A stretch of DNA of 43,459 nt from Myxococcales bacterium (GCA_025355005.1 JANXLV010000133.1:1-43459); one strand, 5' to 3'; shown: positions 30,289 through 37,687, counted from the stretch's first letter. Program-made: numbers and translations. Notes: generated by a model not told the origin, from the sequence alone.

Positions 30289-31488
30289 TCACTTTGCGGC
30301 CTCGCGTACGTAGCAGGGGCTCGCGTTCGGGGATGCGGGGCCAGGCGCGCCCCCGGCCATGCGGAAGCGCAAGTGGACGAGTCCAGCGCCGCCACCGCCG
30401 CCGCCGCTGTAGTCACCGAGCGTGGCTCCAGGCGTCGGCGTGTCGTAGGCGCCGTCAGCGCCAGCCAGCGTCGCGCCGCCGGTCCCAGCGCCGCCTGCGT
30501 TCTCGCCCTTGCCGCCAGCCGAGGGCGTCGTGGTGTCGCTGCCTTGCGCGCCCGCGGCGATGGTGGGATCTCCCGCGGAGGTGTTTGCGCCACCACCGCC
30601 GCCGTTGGCGATGAAGGGACCGAACTCGTTCAAGGCGAACGTGTCGATGAGGATCTCACCGCCCGAGCCGCCGCCACCGCCACCGAACGCAGCGCCAGCG
30701 CCGTTCGCGCGAATGAGCGCCTGCTTGTTGATCGTGAGAATGTAGTTGCAGACGAGCTCGATCGCGCCGCCGCCGCCGCCGCCGCTCTGGAACCCGCTGC
30801 CGCCCGATGAGCCGCCGACGAGCGGAGGCATGATGGTCGCCAGATACGCAGGCTTGCCGCCGGTCTTGTTTCCGCCGTTGCCGCAGAGCGACCCGCCACC
30901 GCCACCCTGATGGGCCACGGAGTCGGGTGCGCCACCGGGACCAAAGCCGCGGCCAGCGCTGTTCGGGTTCTTCTCGGCGCTGAAGCCGCCTGACCCGGCT
31001 GTGGTGTCGCTCGCGGACACGTCGATCGTTCCCGAGATCGTCATCCTGTTCAACGTAACCAGCACGAGCGCGCGCGCGCCCACCACCTTCACCTGGGCGT
31101 CTGGCGACACGGTGAGTGATCCCATGGAGAAGATCGCAAGGTCCGGCAGAGAGATCGCACCGGCTTCCGGCGCGTTCTGTTGGTCCGTCTGGAAGGTGAC
31201 CGTGTCGAAGTCCCAGCACGAGGACGTGCCCATGTCCGTGTCGATCACGCAGTCGCCGGAGACGGTGATGTCGTTCGTGGTGTTGAAGAAGAACTTCGGG
31301 GACAGGTTGGCGGCGGCGAAGTCGAGCGTCGGGAGCCCCGCGTCGAACTTCGCGTCGTGGCCGGCATCGTCGGCGCCTGCGTCGTCCAGAGCGGCGAGGT
31401 CTTCCTTGCAACCGACGGGCGTGAGAGTGATGAATGCCAGCACGCTGGCTAGACCAAGGACGGTTGCGGCGGTTGTTGCGGTGCTCAC
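30289..31488 (-). CDS. Gly-rich exported lipoprotein
   Basis: A 399-residue predicted lipoprotein: the leader STATTAATVLGLASVLAF and lipobox TPVGC near residue 26 are followed by an Asp/Ala spacer. The middle (LPDLAIFSMGSLTVSPDAQV and RMTISGTIDVSASD) looks like a beta-solenoid of repeated short strands, and the C-terminal half alternates such strands with runs of 4-8 glycines, ending GGGGGGAGLVHLRFRMAG. This pattern occurs in large families of myxobacterial surface proteins of unknown function. The start is taken as GTG 31488; no clear ribosome site is seen. It is divergent from the M20 peptidase across 54 bases that contain a perfect palindrome. Confidence 0.75.
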   Translation of the reverse strand: MSTATTAATVLGLASVLAFITLTPVGCKEDLAALDDAGADDAGHDAKFDAGLPTLDFAAANLSPKFFFNTTNDITVSGDCVIDTDMGTSSCWDFDTVTFQTDQQNAPEAGAISLPDLAIFSMGSLTVSPDAQVKVVGARALVLVTLNRMTISGTIDVSASDTTAGSGGFSAEKNPNSAGRGFGPGGAPDSVAHQGGGGGSLCGNGGNKTGGKPAYLATIMPPLVGGSSGGSGFQSGGGGGGAIELVCNYILTINKQALIRANGAGAAFGGGGGGSGGEILIDTFALNEFGPFIANGGGGGANTSAGDPTIAAGAQGSDTTTPSAGGKGENAGGAGTGGATLAGADGAYDTPTPGATLGDYSGGGGGGAGLVHLRFRMAGGAPGPASPNASPCYVREAAK

Positions 31489-31516
31489 GCGGCCAAGTTG
31501 CGCCGGAACGCCAAGA

Positions 31517-31531
31517 AACGCAAATTGCGTT
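31517..31531. promoter_or_regulatory. Perfect 15-bp palindrome in the lipoprotein/M20 divergent gap
   Basis: AACGCAAATTGCGTT: seven-base arms AACGCAA/TTGCGTT around one base. It sits 11 bases upstream of the M20 ATG and 28 bases upstream of the divergent lipoprotein start, so a bound dimer could control both. It is not a TGYA-N3-TRCA dyad. Confidence 0.5.
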
Positions 31532-31542
31532 AGGGTGCGCCC

Positions 31543-32931
31543 ATGATCGACTGGGAAAAGGAGGGGGACGCGTGCGTTTCGCTCCTCTCGGACCTCATCC
31601 GGATCCCCACCGTGAACCGCGGGACGCGCGGTGAAGGGGACGGAAACGAGCGCCCCGCGGCAGAGCTCCTGGCCGAGTACTTCAGGAAGGCGGGCATCGA
31701 GCCGACGCTCCTCGAGAAGGAGAAGGGACGAACCTCCGTCGTCGCGCGCGTGCGTGGGACCGGGAAGAAATCGCCGATCCTGCTCAACGCGCACCTGGAC
31801 GTGGTGGAGGCGGACGCGACGCGGTGGAAGCACCCGCCGTTCGCCGGTGAGATCCACGATGGCTATCTGTGGGGCCGCGGCACCATCGACATGAAGCACA
31901 TGGCCGCGATGAGCGCGTGCGTGATGCGGCTCCTCCAGGCGAACGCGGACGCCGGCCGGCCGCTCGAGCGCGATGTCATCTTCGCGGGGGTCGCGGATGA
32001 AGAGGCGGGCTGCAAGCTGGGCGCGCACTTCCTGGTGGACGAGCACGCCGATCTGATACGTGCAGAATACATGCTTGGCGAGATCGGCGCGTTCTCGCAG
32101 CACATGCTGGGGCGCACGTTCTATCCGATCCAGGTGGCCGAGAAGGGCACGGTCTGGGTGCGCGCCACGTTCTCGGGCGACACCGGCCACGGCTCGATGC
32201 CGGATCGCAACAGCTCCGTGGTGAAGCTTGGTCGCGCGATAGAGCGGCTGGGCAAGAAGCATTTCCCCGTGCACCCGACCAAGGTGGTGAGCACCTTCTT
32301 CGAGGAGATCGCGCGCGCGCTTCCGTCGCCCCAGAAACAGCTCGTGTCGCGCCTGAAGAAGACGGAGGTGGCGGCCTTCCTGATCCGCCACGTCCTGCGT
32401 GATCCCGCCATGAAGCGGACGTTCTCGCCGCTGCTCTCGAACACCGCGTCGCCCACGGTGGTGCGCGCGGGCGCCAAGGTGAACGTCATCCCGAGCACGG
32501 GAACCCTGGAAATCGACGGGCGAACGCTGCCCGGTCAGACGGAGGCTTCGTTCCTGTCGGAGCTGCGCGACGTGATGCAGGAGGACGCCAGTCTGGAGGT
32601 CTATAACTCCGCACCCGCGGTGGAGACCACGACGGACAGCGAAATGTACGTGCATCTTACAAGCATCTTGCGGAAGCACGATCCGGCGGGACACCCCATC
32701 CCGTACATGATTCCGGGCTTCACCGACGCGAAGGCCTACGCGCGCATCGGCACCAAGTGCTACGGCTTCTCGCCAGTGAAGTTCGACCCCACGCACGACA
32801 TCGTGTTCTCCAGGATGTACCACGGCAACGACGAGCGCGTTCCGGTCGACGGGCTGCGCTGGGGCGTGCGCGTGCTCCACGACGCCGTGAGCAGCTTCGC
32901 GCGGGGAGAGTCTGCGAGAGGCCCGACATGA
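31543..32931 (+). CDS. M20-family zinc metallopeptidase
   Basis: A 462-residue dinuclear zinc peptidase or deacylase of the M20/ArgE/DapE/CPG2 group, without signal peptide. Ligands: His84 and Asp86 in LLNAHLDVVEAD, bridging Asp116 in GRGTIDMKH, catalytic Glu153 and ligand Glu154 in ADEEAGC, and a late His in RMYHGNDERVPV. The lid domain carries GDTGHGSMPD and KVNVIPSTGTLEIDGRTLPG, typical of M20 dipeptidases and acylases. The substrate is not predictable. The stop overlaps the next start as ATGA, so it is coupled to the AgmX-like gene and lies upstream of mglBA. It holds dyad copies 9 and 10. Confidence 0.9.
   Translation: MIDWEKEGDACVSLLSDLIRIPTVNRGTRGEGDGNERPAAELLAEYFRKAGIEPTLLEKEKGRTSVVARVRGTGKKSPILLNAHLDVVEADATRWKHPPFAGEIHDGYLWGRGTIDMKHMAAMSACVMRLLQANADAGRPLERDVIFAGVADEEAGCKLGAHFLVDEHADLIRAEYMLGEIGAFSQHMLGRTFYPIQVAEKGTVWVRATFSGDTGHGSMPDRNSSVVKLGRAIERLGKKHFPVHPTKVVSTFFEEIARALPSPQKQLVSRLKKTEVAAFLIRHVLRDPAMKRTFSPLLSNTASPTVVRAGAKVNVIPSTGTLEIDGRTLPGQTEASFLSELRDVMQEDASLEVYNSAPAVETTTDSEMYVHLTSILRKHDPAGHPIPYMIPGFTDAKAYARIGTKCYGFSPVKFDPTHDIVFSRMYHGNDERVPVDGLRWGVRVLHDAVSSFARGESARGPT
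32061..32071. repeat. TGYA-N3-TRCA dyad, copy 9 (in the M20 peptidase)
   Basis: TGCA-GAA-TACA in codons ATA-CGT-GCA-GAA-TAC-ATG-CTT; ATA is very rare in this window. Confidence 0.75.
32651..32661. repeat. TGYA-N3-TRCA dyad, copy 10 (in the M20 peptidase)
   Basis: TGCA-TCT-TACA in codons GTG-CAT-CTT-ACA-AGC-ATC-TTG, 590 bases after copy 9 in the same gene. Confidence 0.75.
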
Positions 32932-33500
32932 CGGACCCGCCGCGAAAGAAGAGGCCCAGGCCTCCGACGCCGGAAGAGGTGGTGGTCGAGCGCCAGCAGA
33001 GTCGGCGCAACGGCTTCATCGCGCTGGGCGTGCTCTCCGTGCTGATGCCCACGCTCTTCTTCATCAACCTGGTACGCGACAAGCACCGGCAAGACGAGGA
33101 GATGGGCCTCGTGCCCATGAAGACGCTCCCCACCGAGTCGAGGCGAGCGACGAACATCCTCGACAACGATGAAGACCTCACGGTCACGCCATCGGTGGCG
33201 AAGCCTTCACGCCGTGATGTGGCCTTCAGCATCGGCTCGGTGCTCCCGGACGCCAGAGCGTGCTTCAAGGGAGGCGCACAGAGTGTGCAGGCCACCTGGC
33301 AGGTGAATCCCGACGGCTCGGCCACGGACGTGACCCAGGTCCGGGCCACGGGCGACGGCGGCCACGAAGATCGCCCGGAAGAAGTGTTCGGCTGCGTCGC
33401 GTCTGCCGTGAAACAGGCCCATGTGGCCCCGTTCGACGGGAGGCCGGTGCGCGTCACCTACACCTTCCGTTTCGCACCTCTTTCACCGGGCCAGCGCTAA
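32928..33500 (+). CDS. Membrane-anchored protein with AgmX/TonB-like C-terminal domain
   Basis: A 190-residue protein: a basic, Pro-rich cytoplasmic start (RKKRPRPPTPEEVVVERQQ), one membrane helix at about 26-47 (GFIALGVLSVLMPTLFFINL), a linker, and a periplasmic domain of about 85 residues. That domain (ACFKGGAQSVQATWQVNPDG, EEVFGCVASAVKQAHVAPF and VRVTYTFRF) follows the AgmX/PglI C-terminal pattern, where a Cys pair and a TonB-like beta-alpha-beta fold link the inner membrane to envelope machinery in Myxococcus gliding. The gene is coupled to M20 upstream and followed by mglB after 96 bases. Confidence 0.72.
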   Translation: MTDPPRKKRPRPPTPEEVVVERQQSRRNGFIALGVLSVLMPTLFFINLVRDKHRQDEEMGLVPMKTLPTESRRATNILDNDEDLTVTPSVAKPSRRDVAFSIGSVLPDARACFKGGAQSVQATWQVNPDGSATDVTQVRATGDGGHEDRPEEVFGCVASAVKQAHVAPFDGRPVRVTYTFRFAPLSPGQR

Positions 33501-33515
33501 ATGTTCGCCGGACCC

Positions 33516-33544
33516 TTGCTGAAGAGGATCGTTCTCGGATAGAA
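33516..33544 (+). promoter_or_regulatory. Possible sigma-70 promoter of mglBA
   Basis: TTGCTG (33516-33521) and ATAGAA (33539-33544) are separated by the optimal 17 bases, in the 96-base gap before mglB. A transcript would start near 33551 and carry a leader of about 45 bases to the mglB GGAGG at 33586-33590. Confidence 0.45.
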
Positions 33545-33596
33545 CAGTCGTGTAGTTACGACGGGTAGCTTGAGTGAGGGTTGCCGGAGGGCGCGG

Positions 33597-34079
33597 ATGA
33601 TCAATCCCCAGATGGTGATGTACGAGGAGGAGTTCAATCAGATCCAGGCGGTCGTAGACCGTTTGGTTCGTGATGCGAACGCCAAGGTCGTCTTCATCGT
33701 CGACAAGAATGGGCAGCTCATCGCCGCAAGCGGTGACATCGACAACATCGACACGACAAGCCTGGCGTCCCTGACGGCTGGCAACATCGCGGCGACAGGC
33801 GGCATGGCGAAGCTCCTCAAGGAGAACGAGTTCGCCACGCAATTCCACGAGGGTGAGAAGGCCAACATCCACATCCAGCTGGTTGGTAACCGCGTCATCC
33901 TCGTCGTGATCTTCGACTCGAGGTCCAGCCTCGGGCTCGTTCGTCTTCGCGTGAAGAAGGCGAGCGAGGAGCTCAATCACATCTTCGAGTCGCTACTCAA
34001 GAAGGTGCAAGAGCCGGGGGCGGACTCGCCCTTCGCCGAGATCACCGACGAAGACATCGACAACCTCTTCAACGACTGA
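33597..34079 (+). CDS. mglB: Gliding motility GTPase-activating protein MglB
   Basis: A 160-residue roadblock/LC7-fold protein, the GAP for the polarity GTPase MglA; in Myxococcus it sits mainly at the lagging pole and excludes active MglA there. The pattern AKVVFIVDKNGQLIAASGD, TSLASLTAGNIAATGGMAKLL, then HIQLVGNRVILVVIFDSRSSLGLVRLRVKKA is typical. The tail SPFAEITDEDIDNLFND is acidic, as in family members. ATG 33597 is chosen over an upstream GTG because of GGAGG six bases before it. It is followed by mglA after 81 bases, the conserved order of the pair. Confidence 0.95.
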   Translation: MINPQMVMYEEEFNQIQAVVDRLVRDANAKVVFIVDKNGQLIAASGDIDNIDTTSLASLTAGNIAATGGMAKLLKENEFATQFHEGEKANIHIQLVGNRVILVVIFDSRSSLGLVRLRVKKASEELNHIFESLLKKVQEPGADSPFAEITDEDIDNLFND

Positions 34080-34160
34080 CGCGCTTCACCGCTGACGCTT
34101 CACGACTGAAGAGCCGAACGTGGCCCCGACAGCTCAAGAGAACGCAAAGAGAACTGGACG

Positions 34161-34748
34161 ATGAGTTTCATCAACTACATGGCGCGAGAGATCAACTGCA
34201 AGTTGGTCTATTACGGCCCTGGTCTCTGCGGGAAGACGACCAATCTTCAGTACATCTACGAGCGCACCAATCCCGAGGCGAAGGGCAAGATGATCAGCCT
34301 CGCGACGGAGACGGAGCGCACGCTGTTCTTCGACTTCCTTCCGCTCTCGCTCGGTGAGATCCGCGGCTTCAAGACGCGCTTCCACCTCTACACGGTGCCG
34401 GGACAGGTCTTCTACGACGCGAGCCGCAAGCTGATTCTGAAGGGCGTCGACGGCGTCATCTTCGTCGCTGACTCACAGATCGAGCGTACGGAAGCGAACC
34501 TCGAGTCCGTGGAAAACCTTCGCACGAACCTCGCGGAGCAGGGCTACTCGCTCGACAAGCTCCCGTATGTCGTCCAGTACAACAAGCGAGACCTGCCGAA
34601 CGTCGCGTCGCTCGAAGAGCTGCGTCAAATGATCAACCCGACGAACGTCCCCGACTTCGAAGCTGTCGCGCGAACCGGCGTGGGCGTGTTCGACACGCTG
34701 AAGGCCGTAGCGAAGCTCGTCCTGACCGAGCTCAAAAAAGGCTCCTAA
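34161..34748 (+). CDS. mglA: Polarity GTPase MglA
   Basis: A 195-residue Ras-like GTPase that sets front-rear polarity and drives pole switching of motility systems. The P-loop is GPGLCGKTT (19-27), with Gly21 at the position equivalent to Ras Gly12; the base-recognition motif is NKRD (141-144). In the DxxG region it has YTVPGQ with Thr78 in place of Asp, the substitution also seen in Myxococcus MglA. Length and N-terminus [20 protein letters not shown] are those of the family. Its 3' side holds the first of the two hairpin elements before the convergent Zn-ribbon gene. Confidence 0.97.
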   Translation: MSFINYMAREINCKLVYYGPGLCGKTTNLQYIYERTNPEAKGKMISLATETERTLFFDFLPLSLGEIRGFKTRFHLYTVPGQVFYDASRKLILKGVDGVIFVADSQIERTEANLESVENLRTNLAEQGYSLDKLPYVVQYNKRDLPNVASLEELRQMINPTNVPDFEAVARTGVGVFDTLKAVAKLVLTELKKGS

Positions 34749-34766
34749 ACAAACAGCATCGCCTGG

Positions 34767-34879
34767 CGCGAGATCCGTCCCGCCATGCTTCGTTTCGAGC
34801 TGCGCGCGGTGCTCACGTACAAGAGTACGTTCCGCTCCGTGCTCGCTCGAAGCCTCGCCTGACGGGCGGCTCTCACGCC
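34767..34879. repeat. Hairpin repeat element, copy 1 (core on the minus strand)
   Basis: The core at 34803-34844, read on the minus strand, is GAGCACGGAGCGGAACGTAC followed by TCTTGTACGTGAGCACCGCGCG. It contains ACGTAC/GTACGT around a 4-base loop. Outer imperfect arms at 34767-34800 and 34845-34879 pair over most of 30 bases (TCGAGC/GCTCGA at the inside). The core differs from copy 2 by one inserted base. The element fills the gap between the convergent mglA and Zn-ribbon genes. Confidence 0.8.
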
Positions 34880-34962
34880 ATGCGACGCTGTTTACGCATG
34901 AACGAAAACGGAATGATCCGCAGTCCACGCGTTTCTGTTTAGGCCCGCCGCGAATCCCGTCT

Positions 34963-35577
34963 TCAGTGGAAGAGGCGGCCGAGGCTTTTGAAGAAGCCGC
35001 CGCCTACTCCTGCGGCTTGTAGATCGTCGTCGGTGACGGCTGGCTTTTCGGCTTCTTGCGCGGCGGCCTGCGCTTCGATGTACGCGGCGAGCTCCGTGCG
35101 ATCGAACCACGTGCCATGCGCGCGGCAGAGGTCCACGTTGTGAACGGTGCCCGGCATGCTCGCGACCTCCATGCGCGCTTTGCACATGGGGCAGTCCACC
35201 GGGCCGCGATCAGGGCGACCCATCGCCGACATCTCCATGCGGAGGATGTACTGGCGAAACTCGCTGTCGGGGTGCTGCGCGAGGCGCTCGACGACATCCT
35301 TCGTGAGGAACACGCCGCCGCAGCCTTCACAGAGCTGGAGCTCGATGTCCTTGAAATGCCCGACGCGCATCTTGTAAGCGCATCGAAGACAGAACAGCTC
35401 CGTCGTCTTGCCGCTCTCGTCCTGCACGATGATGTGAGGCCGCACGCGCTCGACGATCTTCTCGATCACCTTCGGAGCAGGCGAAGAAACGAAGCCACAA
35501 AACGTGCATGTTACAGCTATATCCACCGCAGCCGCCGGCAGCGGGCCCCCACAGGAAGAACAAGCAAGCGAGCTCAT
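34963..35577 (-). CDS. Multi-zinc-ribbon protein with TFIIB-type zinc finger
   Basis: A 204-residue protein of unknown role with four probable Cys2 knuckle groups: CSSC near 6-9, CTFC near 24-27, CLRC near 63-66 and CEGC near 83-86. These are followed by a zf-TFIIB-like unit CPMCKARMEV with VDLCRAHGTWFDRTEL. A Glu/Ala helix and Gly/Phe tail end it. Several zinc-binding domains suggest a nucleic-acid or protein-interaction role; the similarity to transcription factor IIB is structural only. It is flanked on both sides by the inverted hairpin elements. Dyad copy 11 lies in the codons for AVTCTF, all A+T-rich. Confidence 0.78.
   Translation of the reverse strand: MSSLACSSCGGPLPAAAVDIAVTCTFCGFVSSPAPKVIEKIVERVRPHIIVQDESGKTTELFCLRCAYKMRVGHFKDIELQLCEGCGGVFLTKDVVERLAQHPDSEFRQYILRMEMSAMGRPDRGPVDCPMCKARMEVASMPGTVHNVDLCRAHGTWFDRTELAAYIEAQAAAQEAEKPAVTDDDLQAAGVGGGFFKSLGRLFH
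35505..35515. repeat. TGYA-N3-TRCA dyad, copy 11 (in the Zn-ribbon gene)
   Basis: TGCA-TGT-TACA in gene-strand codons ATA-GCT-GTA-ACA-TGC-ACG-TTT-TGT, again a rare-codon run, between the two zinc knuckles near the N-terminus. Confidence 0.8.
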
Positions 35578-35670
35578 CGACCCAGTCTATCCCCGCTTTC
35601 AAAGCATTGGGCCAGCCCATGGAACGAGCTACCCGCTTCACCGACCTAGCGAAGCGAGGTCGCACGCACG

Positions 35671-35814
35671 AGATCGGCAGTCGGTTTGGCGGGGCGGGGC
35701 GGCGAGGTCAAGGCGGGAGTGAGCACGGAGCGGAACGTACCTTGTACGTGAGCACCGCGCGGAGCGACCAACGCAGAGATCGCCGCTCCGAGCCGTCAAA
35801 ACGGCTGCCGATCT
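35671..35814. repeat. Hairpin repeat element, copy 2 (core on the plus strand)
   Basis: The core at 35721-35761 is GAGCACGGAGCGGAACGTAC followed by CTTGTACGTGAGCACCGCGCG, with ACGTAC/GTACGT around a 3-base loop. It is enclosed by arms at 35671-35692 and 35793-35814 that start with AGATCGGCAG and end with CTGCCGATCT; 18 of 22 positions pair. An inner CGGAGCG/CGCTCCG pair is also present. The right arm lies only 5 bases after the stop of the 41-residue gene, so it may also terminate that transcript. Confidence 0.8.
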
Positions 35815-35819
35815 GAGAT

Positions 35820-35945
35820 CTACTTTTTGCCGACCTGGTAGACGCGTCCCCTGCGGTTCGTGTCCTTCGCCTTCAACTTGGCGCGGTAGCGCTTCGTCTT
35901 GGTGCGGTTGGTCTTGCGCGGCTTCTTGGAGAGGGTGATGTACAT
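35820..35945 (-). CDS. Small very basic protein (41 residues), possibly ribosome-associated
   Basis: Translation from ATG 35945 gives a 41-residue protein with about 17 Lys/Arg, almost no acidic residues and the pattern KKPRKTNRTKTKRYRAKLKA then RRGRVYQVGKK. Composition and length resemble small ribosomal proteins such as the bTHX or bL36 class, but I cannot match it to one. Codons are those of highly expressed genes here (AAG, CGC, ACC). It has no paired gene on its strand; downstream is hairpin element copy 2. The alternative is a DNA-binding peptide. Confidence 0.6.
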   Translation of the reverse strand: MYITLSKKPRKTNRTKTKRYRAKLKAKDTNRRGRVYQVGKK

Positions 35946-35993
35946 GGCGGTTTCGCTTTGAAAGGGCTCGACGAAGTAGCCCACCTACGCGCT

Positions 35994-36008
35994 CTTTGCA
36001 ACGCAAAG
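35994..36008. promoter_or_regulatory. Perfect dyad between the small basic protein gene and queD
   Basis: CTTTGC-AAC-GCAAAG: six-base perfect arms around three bases, 49 bases upstream of the small gene start and 72 upstream of queD. It could be an operator or an mRNA hairpin in the divergent promoter region. Its 3-base spacer matches that of the TGYA-N3-TRCA dyads but the arms differ. Confidence 0.4.
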
Positions 36009-36079
36009 CGCAAACACTGAGCGCATGTCGAGGCACCGGAGACGTGGCGTTTTTCGCGGTCTGGTATAGTGACGCCGCC

Positions 36080-36442
36080 ATGAACGTCCGCCTGGTCCAC
36101 GAGTTCAAGTTCGAGTCCGCCCACCGCTTGCCGAAGGTTCCGCTGGGGCACAAGTGCCATCGCCTGCATGGGCACTCGTTCAAGGTGGAGCTCGCGATCG
36201 CAGGGCCGGTGAACCCCGAGACCGGTTGGTTCATCGACTTCGGCGATCTCTACGATCTCTGGCAGCCGCTCCACAACGTGCTGGACCACAACTACCTGAA
36301 CGAGGTCCCCGGCCTGGAGAACCCCACGAGCGAGGTCCTCGCGAAGTGGATCTGGGACAAGCTGAAGCCGAACCTCCCGTCGCTCGTGCAGGTCACGCTC
36401 TTCGAGACGTGCGACGCGCGCTGTGAGTACACGGGGAACTGA
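36080..36442 (+). CDS. queD: 6-carboxy-tetrahydropterin synthase QueD
   Basis: A 120-residue enzyme of queuosine synthesis that makes 6-carboxy-5,6,7,8-tetrahydropterin from dihydroneopterin triphosphate. Zinc ligands His15 (ESAHRL) and His30/His32 (RLHGHSF), catalytic Cys26 (GHKCHRL) and the CNDAR-like CDARCEY end with the Glu for pterin binding (FETCDARCEY) are present. A second His-rich strand is LDHNYLNEV. Start ATG 36080 gives the usual length. The next gene starts 3 bases after its stop. No other que gene is visible and no preQ1 riboswitch was recognised. Confidence 0.92.
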   Translation: MNVRLVHEFKFESAHRLPKVPLGHKCHRLHGHSFKVELAIAGPVNPETGWFIDFGDLYDLWQPLHNVLDHNYLNEVPGLENPTSEVLAKWIWDKLKPNLPSLVQVTLFETCDARCEYTGN

Positions 36443-36445
36443 CGC

Positions 36446-36742
36446 ATGGCGAAGACGCTCGTGTGCCGCTGCGAGGACGTGACTCTCCACGAGCTGGAGG
36501 AGGCGATCACGCGCGGTCACGACGACATCGAGTCGCTCAAGCGGTACACGGGCTTCGGCACGGGGTACTGCCAGGGCAAGTCGTGCGTGGCGCTGTGCGC
36601 GCGACTACTCACGGCGCGTGGCGGTGACGCAGCGATGCCGATCACACCGCGACCGCCGTATCACCCGCTGTCGCTCGCGGCGCTCGCCGGGCTCGCGAGC
36701 ATCGCAGAAGAAGACGAACGCGCCGGCCGCCCGCCGCGCTGA
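36446..36742 (+). CDS. BFD-type [2Fe-2S] protein
   Basis: A 98-residue protein whose first 55 residues match the bacterioferritin-associated-ferredoxin-like fold: Cys7 and Cys9 in VCRCEDVTLHE, Cys42 and Cys47 in GYCQGKSCVALC, with the GTGYCQGK turn typical of BFD domains found in amino-acid dehydrogenases. The tail (PRPPYHPLSLAALAGLA) is Pro/Ala-rich and unassigned. It probably carries electrons for an oxidase subunit encoded elsewhere. It is coupled to queD (3-base gap) and converges on the MBOAT gene. Confidence 0.82.
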   Translation: MAKTLVCRCEDVTLHELEEAITRGHDDIESLKRYTGFGTGYCQGKSCVALCARLLTARGGDAAMPITPRPPYHPLSLAALAGLASIAEEDERAGRPPR

Positions 36743-36757
36743 CCGCTCGATCGAGCT

Positions 36758-37657
36758 TTATATGCCCATGCAGCGCAGCGCTGGCTCCACGAAGAGCGGC
36801 GAAGTTGCGACCATCACCGTGACCGTCCACACGTGCCCGACGGGTCGGCTCCACTGGCTCGCGCGCAGGCGGATCTCCACGAGCACGAGCGCCCCTTGCA
36901 CGAGGAAGTACACGGCCATCACGAGCGCCATGACGTTGCCCAGCGTGACGAGCACGAGGTAGCCGTGCAGCACGGCGCTCACCACGAACGACGCGACCAG
37001 TCCGAGCTTTGCCTGACGACGGCGCGCGAACGGGCGCAGGATGTGCTCCGACAGCCACGCGCTCACGGTGCGATTCCATCGCTCGCCCCAGAACTCCTTG
37101 ACGGTGCGTGAGAGGATGGGCGCGCGATGCAGCTCGTCGAGCTCGAGCCCGATCGCGCGGAAGAGCACGAATGCGCCGCCATAGACGAGGTCCGACGCGG
37201 CATAGGCGAACACCAGCCCGAACGCCCAGCGCGCGAGCAACGCCGGCGTGCCCGAGAGCGCGGGCGCGATCGCGTACACCCCGTAGATCCCTGGGGCGAT
37301 GAGCGACCCGACGAAGACGGAGAGGACCGCGCGCCGGAGCATGATACGCGCGGTGCCCTTCTTGATCCGCCGCGAGTCGAACGCCGTCATGATGTGTCGG
37401 ATGCGAAAGAGGATCGGGCGCGGAGTCTTGTCGCGCGCGAGATCGATCGCGCGAAGCAGGCCCATGGCTGCGCCGAGACCGAGCAGGAAGCGGAGCCCCG
37501 ATGGATGCTCGGGGAGGAAGTGTGGCAACGTCAGGCCGAACAACGCGAACGCCAGCGGGACCCACTGTCCGCGCGGCTTTCCGTGCAGCAGATGCCCTGC
37601 GATGCCCGCCGCAATGTGCAGGCCCGCGAGCGACGCGAACGCCGTGACGAAACCCAT
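36758..37657 (-). CDS. MBOAT/wax-synthase-like membrane O-acyltransferase
   Basis: A 299-residue integral membrane protein with about seven hydrophobic segments, beginning GFVTAFASLAGLHIAAGIAG. The signature EFWGERWNRTVSAWLSEHIL and the later FVVSAVLHGYL with the active-site His match MBOAT-type wax synthases or acyl-CoA:alcohol transferases. It probably esterifies a membrane acceptor with a fatty acyl group. A 472-residue frame is open upstream but lies over the SDR gene and is a shadow; ATG 37657 is chosen. It is divergent from the SDR over 30 bases, and the two could work together in acyl lipid metabolism. Confidence 0.82.
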   Translation of the reverse strand: MGFVTAFASLAGLHIAAGIAGHLLHGKPRGQWVPLAFALFGLTLPHFLPEHPSGLRFLLGLGAAMGLLRAIDLARDKTPRPILFRIRHIMTAFDSRRIKKGTARIMLRRAVLSVFVGSLIAPGIYGVYAIAPALSGTPALLARWAFGLVFAYAASDLVYGGAFVLFRAIGLELDELHRAPILSRTVKEFWGERWNRTVSAWLSEHILRPFARRRQAKLGLVASFVVSAVLHGYLVLVTLGNVMALVMAVYFLVQGALVLVEIRLRASQWSRPVGHVWTVTVMVATSPLFVEPALRCMGI

Positions 37658-37687
37658 GCGGGCCGATCGTAGAGTATCGTGGCCGTC

